A stretch of 64,000 nt of DNA from Candidatus Nitrosopumilus sp. (GTDB lineage Archaea; Thermoproteota; Nitrososphaeria; Nitrososphaerales; Nitrosopumilaceae): NCBI GenBank assembly GCA_028335865.1, contig JAOKTA010000001.1, positions 1 through 64,000 on the forward strand. Reading direction: 5' to 3'. Made by a program: the position numbers and the translations under genes. Shown here one piece after another: positions 17,695 through 25,656 of the stretch (its first letter is position 1; every line of letters starts with the position of its first letter). The notes beneath the pieces are model-generated. The model saw nothing but the letters and a program-made list of their open reading frames with translations, made no database searches and was not told where the DNA came from.

Positions 17695-18771
17695 CTAAGC
17701 ATCTAATCTTTTCATTCTAGCAGATAATACAGGTAATTCTTTTTCTATAATTTTTTCAACTGCAGGAACAATTGTAATTCTATCTTTTACACTTTCTTCA
17801 AAAATTTCTGTAATTTGATCTCTAAACAATAACTTAATTCCAGGTAAAGCAGAAATTCCTTCATCTACAGTTCTCGGATCAGATAAATCTAAAATCAATG
17901 TACCTTTCTTCTTTTCCTCCATTACAAGTCTAATTCTTTCAAATGTAATTAGGAAATAGTCAGACGTTGTCGCAACAAAAATAATATCATATTTATCAAA
18001 AGTAGATAAAGCATCATCAAAATTTATAGGATTTCCACCAACAATAGTACTAAATCCAGTTGCACGTTCTAAAGTTCTACTTGTAACATCATAAGAAAAT
18101 TCTTTTTTATTAAGACATTTAGCAACTAGAGCAGCAGAATTACCAGTACCAATTAGCAATATTTTTTTCTTTGAATCTAATCCAGCTTTTTCATCGACTA
18201 ATTTTACTGCAATATCTCCAAGTGAAATAATATCTTTTGCAATTCCAGTAGTATCTCTCATTCGAGTAGATAGTCGAATTATATTCTCAAATAATTTATT
18301 GAGAATAGTTCCTGAAGTGCCTGCAGATTTGGCATGAGATAGTGATTGAACTATTTCATCAAAAACTTCCTGTTTACCAACAACAAATGAGTCTATACCA
18401 GATCCTAAGCGTAAAAGATTAAGATACACATCATCGCTTTTGTAAACTTCAATAGTTTGATCAAAATGATCAATATCAATTTGTTCTAACTGGGTTAATG
18501 AAATCCATTTATTTTTAACTTGATTTAAAATCAGAGTTTTGGCCTCAGCTCTTCGAGCATCAGGAGAATCAGTAGTTTCGATATTACTTACTGTAAAAAT
18601 TTCAATTCTACTTGCAGTCTGAATAATAATACATTCATCAATACCAGGAATTTCCTTAAATTCCTCACATGCAACACCGACATCTTTGAAAGCAAATTTA
18701 GATAACTCATGTATTGGAATATTCTTGAAAGTTACTCTCGTATTCATTACATCAAAAATTACGTGGTTCAT
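17695..18771 (-). CDS. hemA: Glutamyl-tRNA reductase homologue lacking the usual catalytic cysteine
   Basis: A 358-residue protein of the glutamyl-tRNA reductase family, the first enzyme of C5-pathway tetrapyrrole synthesis (glutamyl-tRNA to glutamate-1-semialdehyde with NADPH). The substrate domain has 'LGSGIDSFVVGKQEV' and the NADP domain 'ILLIGTGNSAALVAKC'. The active-site motif, normally TCNRxE with the thioester-forming cysteine, reads 'QTASRIE' here: the cysteine is alanine and the asparagine is serine. A cysteine lies seven residues upstream of that alanine in 'DECIII'. Start could also be the ATG nine codons in (MNTRVTF). The family is clear; normal catalysis is in doubt. Confidence 0.88.
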   Translation of the reverse strand: MNHVIFDVMNTRVTFKNIPIHELSKFAFKDVGVACEEFKEIPGIDECIIIQTASRIEIFTVSNIETTDSPDARRAEAKTLILNQVKNKWISLTQLEQIDIDHFDQTIEVYKSDDVYLNLLRLGSGIDSFVVGKQEVFDEIVQSLSHAKSAGTSGTILNKLFENIIRLSTRMRDTTGIAKDIISLGDIAVKLVDEKAGLDSKKKILLIGTGNSAALVAKCLNKKEFSYDVTSRTLERATGFSTIVGGNPINFDDALSTFDKYDIIFVATTSDYFLITFERIRLVMEEKKKGTLILDLSDPRTVDEGISALPGIKLLFRDQITEIFEESVKDRITIVPAVEKIIEKELPVLSARMKRLDA

Positions 18772-18785
18772 ATCATAACACCGGA

Positions 18786-19511
18786 TTATGCGCTAAGCTT
18801 ATCCCGTCCACCTTTTGCGGTTCGGAAGACATTCATTCCAATATAGAAATTTTCGTGTATTGATTCTAAATAAGTAATTTCATTTTCTGTTGCAAGTATT
18901 TCTTTTGTAGTTGATTCAGGATCACTTTTTTGTGTAGTAAGTTTAGATTTTAATTCATTTAAGAAAGAATTTACACCATTTTCATAATTTGAAACACCTC
19001 CATGTTCAGGACTAAGAATATGTTGCGGATCATATTTTGGAGTTTGATCCTGAGGGGTTTCAGCAACTCTAGTAATAGATTCTTGTTGATCTTGTGTAAG
19101 GATAGGTCTTGGGAATCTATCTTCTTTTTCTAACCAGAATTCAGGTTCACCCATTTCTCGTCTAAAAATTTCTTCACCTTTTCGTTTGAATGTAAAATCA
19201 GATTTTTTTGCAGTGTCAGCTTTAACTTCAGCGGCAATTGCTTTGTATTCCTCTTCTGCAGATACCTCTAGTTCTGCTCTTGCAGCATTTGCTTTTTCAA
19301 GAGCTAGTTGTACTGCAGCTTCTGCGTCAGCAACTGCTTTTGAATTTGCCTCAACTTTAGCTGCTGCGTCTTGAGCACTTTTAGATTCTGCCTCTATTTT
19401 TGCATCTTCAGTTTTTTTAGCATCTTCAACGGATGGTTTTTCAGATACAGGATTTTCAGTAGGTTTTACTTCTACTTCAGACTCTTTTTTTTCTTCAGAC
19501 AACAAATTCAC
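18786..19511 (-). CDS. Hypothetical protein with alanine/glutamate-rich coiled-coil N-terminus
   Basis: A 241-residue protein I do not recognise. Residues 1-110 are dominated by A, E, K and S in heptad-like patterns (for example 'AEAAVQLALEKANAARAELEV'), predicting a long coiled coil. The rest is a charged, more complex domain with 'RREMGEPEFWLEKEDRFPRPIL' and a second short helix near the C-terminus. No signal peptide or membrane helix. It precedes hemA in the same direction with a 14-bp gap, so it is probably cotranscribed with it, but a functional link is not evident. Confidence 0.8.
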   Translation of the reverse strand: MNLLSEEKKESEVEVKPTENPVSEKPSVEDAKKTEDAKIEAESKSAQDAAAKVEANSKAVADAEAAVQLALEKANAARAELEVSAEEEYKAIAAEVKADTAKKSDFTFKRKGEEIFRREMGEPEFWLEKEDRFPRPILTQDQQESITRVAETPQDQTPKYDPQHILSPEHGGVSNYENGVNSFLNELKSKLTTQKSDPESTTKEILATENEITYLESIHENFYIGMNVFRTAKGGRDKLSA

Positions 19512-19606
19512 CTGAAATTGCCTGAATTTTAATATTATTGTAGGGATGATTTTGAAGATATTCTGAAAATAAAGCAGGTACCGATCGCTTTAAAAATTAA
19601 AAATAA

Positions 19607-19684
19607 TGGCGCCCTCGGCGGGATTTGAACACGCGTCTCAACCGTGACAGGGTCGAATTCTAGACCGGACTATACTACAAGGGC
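19607..19684 (-). tRNA. tRNA-Asp(GTC)
   Basis: The minus strand folds as a cloverleaf: acceptor GCCCTTG/CGAGGGC, anticodon stem CGACC/GGTTG with loop CTGTCAC (anticodon GTC), T-loop TTCAAAT and discriminator G followed by an encoded CCA. Two departures are seen: one A-A mismatch in the D stem and one T-C mismatch in the T stem (GCGTG/CCCGC). Confidence 0.93.
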
Positions 19685-19780
19685 ACTAGTAGTATGAACC
19701 AAAATCCTAGATTAAAAGTTTCTGCCAGAACTCATAGATTTGTAAAAGGCTAAATTATACAGGTTCAATATTTTTTGTGT

Positions 19781-19854
19781 GGGTTTATGGCGCAGCCAGG
19801 TAGCGCACCGGACTTTTAATCCGGTTGTCGAGGGTCCGAATCCCTCTAGACCCG
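19781..19854 (+). tRNA. tRNA-Lys(TTT)
   Basis: Cloverleaf with acceptor GGGTTTA/TAGACCC, anticodon stem CCGGA/TCCGG around loop CTTTTAA (anticodon TTT), T-arm GAGGG/TCCGAAT/CCCTC and discriminator G. CCA is not encoded. An AT-rich box 'aaattatac' about 25 nt upstream is a likely promoter. Confidence 0.97.
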
Positions 19855-19870
19855 CTTTCTACTTTATTCA

Positions 19871-21331
19871 TTAAATGATTTCATCAACTAATTTTTGAAG
19901 TTCGTCAATGGAGGACTTGATTTTATTGTCTCTTTCAGACATATTTGATCTCCAAATACTAATTTTCTGAGTTCTATCAGAAATCATTCTTTTTTGCTCA
20001 TCATATCCAGAAGAACCAAACGATTTTCTATCTTTTAGAGAAGAAACAACACTAGTAGTAGAAATAATCTCAGATACAATTTTAGGATCTACAGTAGTTC
20101 CTTCTACAGATTTTTTTATTTCTAAAGCAGTTAATTTTGAAATAGGTTTTTTTGAATTGTGTGCCAATTGAACCAAAACGCCTGAAATTTTATGAGTTAC
20201 TCTAAACGGAATTCCTTCTTGAACTAATTTCTCAGCTATATCCAGGGCAATTAAATTACTAGATTCTGTTACTTTCTTCATTTGTTTTGTGTTTACTTTC
20301 ATAGTTAGAACGATTGATTTTATAATTAATAATGCACTGATAGATATTTTGGATGTAGACCAGATAGAGGATTTTATTTGTTGTAAGTCACGCCCATATC
20401 CTGAAGCTAGACCTTTGATAGTAGTTAAAATCGCAGTAAGATTTCCAATAATTTCGGCGGTCTTACCTCGAGTTAGTTCTAAAATATCAGGATTCTTTTT
20501 TTGAGGCATTACACTTGAAGGTGATGTAAACTCATCAGATAATTCAATAAAAGAAAATTCAGATGTAGACCAAATAATAAAATCTTCAGAAATTCTACTT
20601 AAGTTAGTCATTAAAATTGAAACCATTGCAACATACTCTGCAACAAAATCACGCGTACTAGTTGCATCAATAGAATTTTCAACAACGCCATCAAAACCCA
20701 ACATTTTTGCAGTGCTATGTCTATCAATTGTAATGCTAGTTCCCCCAATAGGTCCAGCTCCCAGAGGGCTTTGATTAATTCTTTTAAAAGTTTCAAACAA
20801 TCTTTGAAAATCTCTGGATAAAATATCAGCTTGAGCTAAAAGATAATGAGAGAATAAACCTGCTTGCGCTTGTTGAAGGTGAGTGTAAAAAGGCATAATT
20901 GTTTTTTGATGGTTTTTGGATACAGATACAAGTGATTCAATTGTATCTAAAAGACAATTACACATAATGTTAATGTCATCTCTAATTTTCATTCGAATAT
21001 CTAAAACAACTTGATCGTTTCGAGATCTTGCAGTATGCATTTTCCCACCACTTGCCATACCTGCTTTTTTAATTACCAGAGATTCAATTAATTCATGGAT
21101 ATCTTCTGCACCAGATGAAGTGTCAAATGTTTGATTTTTCATTCCCTCTAAGGAAGATAGAATTTTTTTTGCATCATTTTTTGTAATAATTTTATTTTGA
21201 AATAGCATTATTGTATGAGCTTGACTTCCAATAATATCGTACAAAGCAATTTCAGAATCATCGTTGATAGATGAAACATAATCTAAAGTGATATTACTCA
21301 AATCAGTACCAAGTCGTGAACGATACATCAA
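19871..21331 (-). CDS. argH: Argininosuccinate lyase
   Basis: A 486-residue enzyme of the fumarase/aspartase superfamily that cleaves argininosuccinate to arginine and fumarate, the last step of arginine synthesis. The superfamily signature is visible as 'SSVMPQKKNPD', together with 'HTARSRNDQV' and 'PLGAGPIGGTS'. The protein is slightly longer than typical ArgH (about 460), with a charged C-terminal extension. It stands alone between tRNA-Lys and the DUF59 gene; the other arginine genes are not in this window. Confidence 0.95.
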   Translation of the reverse strand: MMYRSRLGTDLSNITLDYVSSINDDSEIALYDIIGSQAHTIMLFQNKIITKNDAKKILSSLEGMKNQTFDTSSGAEDIHELIESLVIKKAGMASGGKMHTARSRNDQVVLDIRMKIRDDINIMCNCLLDTIESLVSVSKNHQKTIMPFYTHLQQAQAGLFSHYLLAQADILSRDFQRLFETFKRINQSPLGAGPIGGTSITIDRHSTAKMLGFDGVVENSIDATSTRDFVAEYVAMVSILMTNLSRISEDFIIWSTSEFSFIELSDEFTSPSSVMPQKKNPDILELTRGKTAEIIGNLTAILTTIKGLASGYGRDLQQIKSSIWSTSKISISALLIIKSIVLTMKVNTKQMKKVTESSNLIALDIAEKLVQEGIPFRVTHKISGVLVQLAHNSKKPISKLTALEIKKSVEGTTVDPKIVSEIISTTSVVSSLKDRKSFGSSGYDEQKRMISDRTQKISIWRSNMSERDNKIKSSIDELQKLVDEII

Positions 21332-21377
21332 CTAAGGTTGTAAAATGGTTATATATAGCATAAATGTTTTTGCCGTT

Positions 21378-21740
21378 ATGAGTCAAGATATCAAATTACT
21401 TAGAGTCAAAATTTTTGATGAGTTATCAAAGATTGTAGATCCAGAAATCAACACTTCAATTGTAGAATTAGAGTTAATTGATGAGGTAGATATCAGTGAT
21501 AGTAATGTCAAGGTAGATTTGCATCTAACTAGTCCTTTCTGTCCAGCAGTATTTGGTTTCAAAATCTGTCAAGATGTACACGATTATCTTTTGAGAGTAG
21601 ATGGTGTAAATGATGTTAAAGTGAATGTATCAAATCATTTTATGGCAGAACAAATCAATAATCAGGTTAACAATAGTCCTAATCCTAAAAAATTGGATGA
21701 AGTTCCTAAAAAATTGGATGAAGTTCCTAAAAAATTATAG
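21378..21740 (+). CDS. DUF59/MIP18-like iron-sulfur assembly protein with repeated C-terminal tail
   Basis: About 120 residues from the ATG at 21378; the ORF track starts 11 codons earlier, but an AT-rich box (ttatatata) about 25 nt before 21378 favours this start. The core 'LSKIVDPEINTSIVELELIDEVDI' and 'LTSPFCPAVFGFKICQDVHDYL' match the PaaD/MIP18 fold, with the conserved DPE and the cysteine in the second motif; relatives help load iron-sulfur clusters onto proteins. The last 18 residues are a repeat, PKKLDEV about two and a half times, from a 21-bp tandem DNA repeat. It is divergent from argH, 46 bp away. Confidence 0.85.
   Translation: MSQDIKLLRVKIFDELSKIVDPEINTSIVELELIDEVDISDSNVKVDLHLTSPFCPAVFGFKICQDVHDYLLRVDGVNDVKVNVSNHFMAEQINNQVNNSPNPKKLDEVPKKLDEVPKKL
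21684..21737 (+). repeat. 21-bp coding tandem repeat in the DUF59 gene
   Basis: The unit cctaaaaaattggatgaagtt occurs twice exactly and a third time in part, encoding PKKLDEV repeats at the end of the protein. It is one of several exact in-frame repeats in this window. Confidence 0.95.
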
Positions 21741-21753
21741 AGACCTGAGCCTG

Positions 21754-21809
21754 AAAATTATTTTAACTTTTTAAAAATTATTTTAACTTTTTAAAAATTA
21801 TTTTAACTT
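21754..21809. repeat. 20-bp intergenic tandem repeat at a convergent gene junction
   Basis: The block ttttaactttttaaaaatta is present twice exactly and then again for ten bases, with the first seven bases of a further copy before it. It fills the gap between the DUF59 gene and sdhB and overlaps the sdhB stop codon. T-runs occur on both strands, so it could act as a bidirectional terminator (inference). Confidence 0.9.
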
Positions 21810-22570
21810 CTAAATCCTAGCAAATATCCTCTAAGGAATTGAATTCCCATTGCAGGATCAACACCTTTTGGACATACTTGACTACATGAGCCAGCAAAAT
21901 GACATCTCCAAATTCCATGAGATTCATCAATTATGTTTAATCTAGTATCTTTTCCTTTATCTCGGCTATCAGCAACATATCGATATGCTTGTGCTAATGC
22001 CTGAGGTCCAACAAAAGAAGAATCAGTAGCCATAGTAGGACATGCAGAATTACACAATCCACATTTGATACAATTAGCAAATTGGATGTATTGCTCTACT
22101 TCTTGAGGTGATTGTAAAAATTCTCGCTCATCGGATTCTAGTTCACTGTCATCACGAATGAGGTAAGGTTGAATTTTTTGATGTTTCTCAAATAATTTTT
22201 CAAATCCAACTGTCAAATCACGAATTACTGGAAAATTATTCATAGGTTCAACTGTAACAACATCAGAATCTAATTCACTAATTTTTGTAAAACATGCAAG
22301 TTTTGGTTTTCCATTAATCATCATACCACATGAACCACATGTAGCTTGTCTACAAGAATAACGAACAGCAACAGAATGGTCAAAATGTTTTTTGACATCA
22401 AGAATTGCTTCCAATACAGTAGTCCATTTTTGATAAGGAACAGTAAATTCCATAAATTTACTTGATTCATCTAATTTTGGATTAAATTTTGAAATTCTTA
22501 AAACAATAGATTTTGGTGAAGATAATGGTGTTGATGCTTGTTCATCTGCAATACTAGATACTTGAGCCAT
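21803..22570 (-). CDS. sdhB: Succinate dehydrogenase/fumarate reductase iron-sulfur subunit
   Basis: A 255-residue electron-transfer subunit with three clusters. The plant-type [2Fe-2S] site is 'CRQATCGSCGMMINGKPKLAC' at about residues 69-89, the [4Fe-4S] site 'CIKCGLCNSACP' at about 166-177 and the [3Fe-4S] site 'CHFAGSCSQVCPKG' near the C-terminus. Thus all classical ligands are kept. It is the last gene of the operon and its stop codon lies in the 20-bp repeat region. Confidence 0.96.
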   Translation of the reverse strand: MAQVSSIADEQASTPLSSPKSIVLRISKFNPKLDESSKFMEFTVPYQKWTTVLEAILDVKKHFDHSVAVRYSCRQATCGSCGMMINGKPKLACFTKISELDSDVVTVEPMNNFPVIRDLTVGFEKLFEKHQKIQPYLIRDDSELESDEREFLQSPQEVEQYIQFANCIKCGLCNSACPTMATDSSFVGPQALAQAYRYVADSRDKGKDTRLNIIDESHGIWRCHFAGSCSQVCPKGVDPAMGIQFLRGYLLGFRS

Positions 22571-22571
22571 T

Positions 22572-22916
22572 CTATGTCATCCCCATATTTGTCATAATAA
22601 TAGTTCTTGAACCATATCCAATCAATACAATCATTCCCACCATACTACCATATGAAACGGCTTTCTCATATACTCTGCCTTGTTTTAATTCTAATAAGAT
22701 AACTCTCAATCCATTAAATCCATGTACTGCAAGTAAAATCAAAATTAATTCAAGCATGATAACATATGGAACCGATTGATAATTAGCTAAAACGTTTTCA
22801 TATGATAAAGAATCGGCAAATCCGGTTGTTAAACGCATCAAAATATGAACTGCGACTAAACCAACTGATGCTAAAGCAGTTCCATAGTGTATTTTCATTA
22901 TTGTACTTTCTTTCAT
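22572..22916 (-). CDS. sdhD: Succinate dehydrogenase membrane anchor subunit D
   Basis: About 114 residues with three hydrophobic helices. From the ATG at 22916 the sequence is MKESTIMKIHYG; the ORF track's earlier GTG lies inside sdhC, and a GGTGA ribosome-binding-like sequence precedes the ATG. A histidine in 'GLVAVHILMRL' and another in 'LAVHGFNGLR' could be haem ligands. It is paired with sdhC and together they anchor the SdhAB dimer to the membrane. Confidence 0.85.
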   Translation of the reverse strand: MKESTIMKIHYGTALASVGLVAVHILMRLTTGFADSLSYENVLANYQSVPYVIMLELILILLAVHGFNGLRVILLELKQGRVYEKAVSYGSMVGMIVLIGYGSRTIIMTNMGMT

Positions 22917-22917
22917 A

Positions 22918-23349
22918 TCATTCACCAAACATTACTGCCATTCCATACATCATTGCAACTGCTGCAAGAACAATGGATGAGTAGATTCCTATTTTTTGTC
23001 TATAATTTTGAGATGCTGGTTGATATGGGTAATCAGGTCTAGCAGGATTTCCTACACCAACACCGCCATGTCCCAACATAATTCTAATTCCGTTTCCAGT
23101 ATGAAAAACGCACATACCAATTACAAGTGCTAAAAAGATATGGCCTTCAGTAGTTTGAGTCATTGCTAGAAAGTCATCCCAACCCATTCGACCTCGTAAA
23201 ATATTACTTGTTTCATAAACATGTGCAATAAAGTAACCCAATAACCCTAATCCAGTTAAACGCATTAACAAATATGCAATACGTTCAATTCCATAGCGGC
23301 CAGGATTAGCCATTCCTTTGATGCCTTCACGATGTTCGTCTTCAGTCAT
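22918..23349 (-). CDS. sdhC: Succinate dehydrogenase cytochrome b-type subunit C
   Basis: A 143-residue membrane anchor. It contains 'RIAYLLMRLTGLGLLGYFIAHVYE' with the conserved serine/arginine-type quinone-site region and a haem-ligand candidate histidine, and 'CVFHTGNGIRIMLGHGG' with another. Three membrane helices are predicted. It begins immediately after sdhA (abutting) and overlaps the leader of sdhD. Confidence 0.88.
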   Translation of the reverse strand: MTEDEHREGIKGMANPGRYGIERIAYLLMRLTGLGLLGYFIAHVYETSNILRGRMGWDDFLAMTQTTEGHIFLALVIGMCVFHTGNGIRIMLGHGGVGVGNPARPDYPYQPASQNYRQKIGIYSSIVLAAVAMMYGMAVMFGE

Positions 23350-25062
23350 CTAATATTTCCTCTCTACTGGTTGGTATTTAGTAATTGTTACAGGATGTGT
23401 TTTCATGATTGGTTCATTTGGATCATAATACGCTAGCGTATGATGTAAGAAATTAGCATCATCACGTTTAGGATAATCAGTTCTTGCATGTGCACCACGA
23501 GATTCTTTTCGATTAATTGCACCAACTAAAATTACCTCTGCAACTCTAAACATAGAATCAAGTTCCATAACATTTGCGAAATTAGTATTGTATTCTTTTG
23601 CTTTGTCATCAACGTGTTTCCAAGCTTGTTTTTTTAATTCTCTAACTTTCTTTAAACCGTCAACAAGATCAGTTTCATTTCTGTAAACATATGCCTTATT
23701 GTTTAAAGTATCAGTAAGTTCTTGTCTAATCTCATAGGGATTAACATCCCCATTTCCTCTAAATATTCCATCGTAGATTCTTTTTTCTTCTAAGGCAACT
23801 AAATGATGTGGCCACGGATTTGAGGTTGTCTTATTTTTAATATAATCAATTGCTAATTCGCCGGTAATTTTACCCCAAACAATACATTCTGAAGTTGAAT
23901 TTGCACCTAAACGATTTGAACCGTGAACACTGTTACATGCAGCCTCTCCTGCAGCCCATACACCTTGAATTTCAGTGGCACCATCAATATCAGTATGTAA
24001 TCCACCCATCATGTAATGGCATACAGGTCTGATGTCAAGCAAGTCTTTAGCAGGATCGATTCCAGAAAATTTAATAGAAATTTCTCTAATTCCACCTAAT
24101 TTTGCCTTAATTTTCTCATCACCAAGATGTCTAATGTCAAGTTTCATACAATCAACACCAGTCTCATGTTTGAAACCATTACCTTGTTCAATTTCAGTCA
24201 TAATAGATCTTGAAACAATATCACGCGGAGCTAACTCCATTTTTCCAGCAGCATAAGTTTTCATAAATCGCTCTCCCTTGTTGTTAAGCAAATAACCGCC
24301 TTCGCCTCTTGCACCTTCCGTGATCAATATTCCGGAAGGTAAAATTCCAGTAGGATGAAATTGTACAAACTCCATATCCTTTAGTGCCATGCCAGCACGA
24401 AATCCCATATCCAAACCATCAGGAGTTGAAGAAAGAGCATAAGTTGAAAAACTATACAATCTTCCAGCTCCACCAGTTGCAATGATCATGGCTTTTCCTT
24501 TAATTGTATAAAATGTACCAGAAGATAACTCAATGGCAGTAACTCCCATGAATGTTTTTCCATCATGAATAATTGATGTTACAAACCATTCGTTAAGATA
24601 TTCAATATTATCAAATTTTTGACATGTATCATACAAAGTTTGCATTTCAAAGAAACCAACTTTATCTGATGCATATGTAGCCCTTGGAAAACTGTAACCA
24701 CCAAAATTTCGTTGATCAATTCTACCATCATCTCGTCTAGACCAAGGCATTCCCCAATGATCCAGCTGATGAATTTCTTGCGGCATCTCAACACATAATC
24801 TTTCAGCTACATCTTGATCTGCAAGAAAGTCGCTGCCTTTTACAGTATCATAAACATGAGATTCAATTGTATCCCCCTCATCTTCAAAAAGTACTGCAGC
24901 AGTTCCACCTTCTGCAGAAACAGAATGAGAACGCATAACTTGTACTTTAGAAACAACTGCAATTTTTAGATGTGGACCTTTTTTTGCAGCTGCGATTGCA
25001 GCTCGTAATCCAGCAAGTCCTGAACCACAAATAATTAGATCATATTCTAGAGAGTTAACCAT
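23350..25062 (-). CDS. sdhA: Succinate dehydrogenase/fumarate reductase flavoprotein subunit
   Basis: A 570-residue flavoprotein that oxidises succinate to fumarate. The FAD-binding N-terminus 'LIICGSGLAGLRAAIAAAK', the covalent FAD histidine in 'RSHSVSAEGGTAA', the substrate region 'HPTGILPSGILITEGARGEGG', and 'GSNRLGANSTSE' and 'SRGAHARTDYP' are all present. First gene of sdhACDB. Its promoter region is shared with the divergent PadR-like regulator and holds several palindromes, suggesting coordinated control. Confidence 0.96.
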   Translation of the reverse strand: MVNSLEYDLIICGSGLAGLRAAIAAAKKGPHLKIAVVSKVQVMRSHSVSAEGGTAAVLFEDEGDTIESHVYDTVKGSDFLADQDVAERLCVEMPQEIHQLDHWGMPWSRRDDGRIDQRNFGGYSFPRATYASDKVGFFEMQTLYDTCQKFDNIEYLNEWFVTSIIHDGKTFMGVTAIELSSGTFYTIKGKAMIIATGGAGRLYSFSTYALSSTPDGLDMGFRAGMALKDMEFVQFHPTGILPSGILITEGARGEGGYLLNNKGERFMKTYAAGKMELAPRDIVSRSIMTEIEQGNGFKHETGVDCMKLDIRHLGDEKIKAKLGGIREISIKFSGIDPAKDLLDIRPVCHYMMGGLHTDIDGATEIQGVWAAGEAACNSVHGSNRLGANSTSECIVWGKITGELAIDYIKNKTTSNPWPHHLVALEEKRIYDGIFRGNGDVNPYEIRQELTDTLNNKAYVYRNETDLVDGLKKVRELKKQAWKHVDDKAKEYNTNFANVMELDSMFRVAEVILVGAINRKESRGAHARTDYPKRDDANFLHHTLAYYDPNEPIMKTHPVTITKYQPVERKY

Positions 25063-25089
25063 TTTTAAGACAAATACAGTATTTTTGGG

Positions 25090-25096
25090 TTAAATA
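25090..25096 (-). promoter_or_regulatory. TATA box of the sdh operon
   Basis: On the minus strand the sequence TATTTAA lies 27 nt upstream of the sdhA ATG at 25062, followed by ACCC, fitting a leaderless or nearly leaderless archaeal promoter. A 13-bp palindrome begins seven bases upstream of it. Confidence 0.6.
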
Positions 25097-25102
25097 TGAA
25101 GT

Positions 25103-25115
25103 ATATCAGTGATAT
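25103..25115. promoter_or_regulatory. Palindrome between sdhA and padR (candidate operator 1)
   Basis: ATATCAGTGATAT is a perfect 13-bp palindrome around a central G. It lies directly upstream of the sdhA TATA box and between the two divergent promoters, in a place where a bound regulator could affect both genes. Confidence 0.6.
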
Positions 25116-25133
25116 TAAGAAATATTAAAATAT

Positions 25134-25157
25134 ATCACTAGCGATATTACTAGTGAT
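25134..25157. promoter_or_regulatory. Palindrome over the padR start codon (candidate operator 2)
   Basis: ATCACTAG and CTAGTGAT form a perfect 8-bp inverted repeat with an 8-bp spacer. The right arm contains the GTG/ATG start of the PadR gene and the left arm touches its AT-rich promoter (aatattaaaatata). A nested dyad, ATATC-N6-GATAT, spans 25132-25147. The layout fits autorepression. Confidence 0.65.
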
Positions 25158-25656
25158 GATTTCTGAATGGTTTCAAAGAGTAGGAAGTTCAATTCCAAGA
25201 GGATTTTCACGATATTTTGTTTTGGAATTATTAAAAGAAAAAACATACACTGGAAAAGAAATCATTGATTATGCAGTAGAGCAAAGTAATGGAATTTGGA
25301 AACCATCGCCGGGATTAATTTATCCATTATTAGGTCGACTCTTAGATGAAAATTTAATTCAAGAAACAAAAGACGGAAGATATCAGTTAACAAAAGAAGG
25401 TGAAGAAACGGCAAAAGATGTTGATAAAATGAACGATATTATTAAAAATCAATTAGAGGTTCTTTTCAGATTAGGCAATGTAGGAAGATTTGTTGCATTG
25501 GACATACTTGAAAAAATTTCTTCCATGGGATCAATTCTAAGTTCAAACATCACAAATATGACCGATGAAGAAACGCAAAAATATAAAGAATTCCTTCAAA
25601 GTGAGTTAAATAAAATGAATGAAAAGAAAGTAGTAAAAAAAATTAAAATAGAATAA
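25153..25656 (+). CDS. PadR-family transcriptional regulator
   Basis: A 167-residue winged-helix regulator. The PadR domain covers about residues 15-80: 'RYFVLELLKEKTYTGKEIIDYA', then 'PSPGLIYPLLGRLLDENLI' (the family PSxGxIYPxLxxLxxxGLI motif) and the wing 'RYQLTKEGEE'. A C-terminal helical region of about 80 residues should form the dimer interface. The start is GTG at 25153 or ATG at 25156, both inside a perfect palindrome. It is divergent from sdhACDB; sdh genes and the regulator itself are the obvious candidate targets (inference). Confidence 0.9.
   Translation: MMISEWFQRVGSSIPRGFSRYFVLELLKEKTYTGKEIIDYAVEQSNGIWKPSPGLIYPLLGRLLDENLIQETKDGRYQLTKEGEETAKDVDKMNDIIKNQLEVLFRLGNVGRFVALDILEKISSMGSILSSNITNMTDEETQKYKEFLQSELNKMNEKKVVKKIKIE

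Noticed and set aside
19694-19753. 19-codon ORF between the Asp and Lys tRNA genes (MNQNPRLKVSARTHRF...)
   Set aside because: Lies between two tRNA promoters, is very short and has no correctly spaced promoter; probably chance.
21754-21809. CRISPR-like repeat or att site
   Set aside because: No spacers, only about three direct copies, and no integrase or mobile gene nearby.
25150-25170. Box C/D-like words (gtgatga, ctga) near the padR start
   Set aside because: The spacing is far too short for a C/D RNA and the words belong to the palindrome and start codon.
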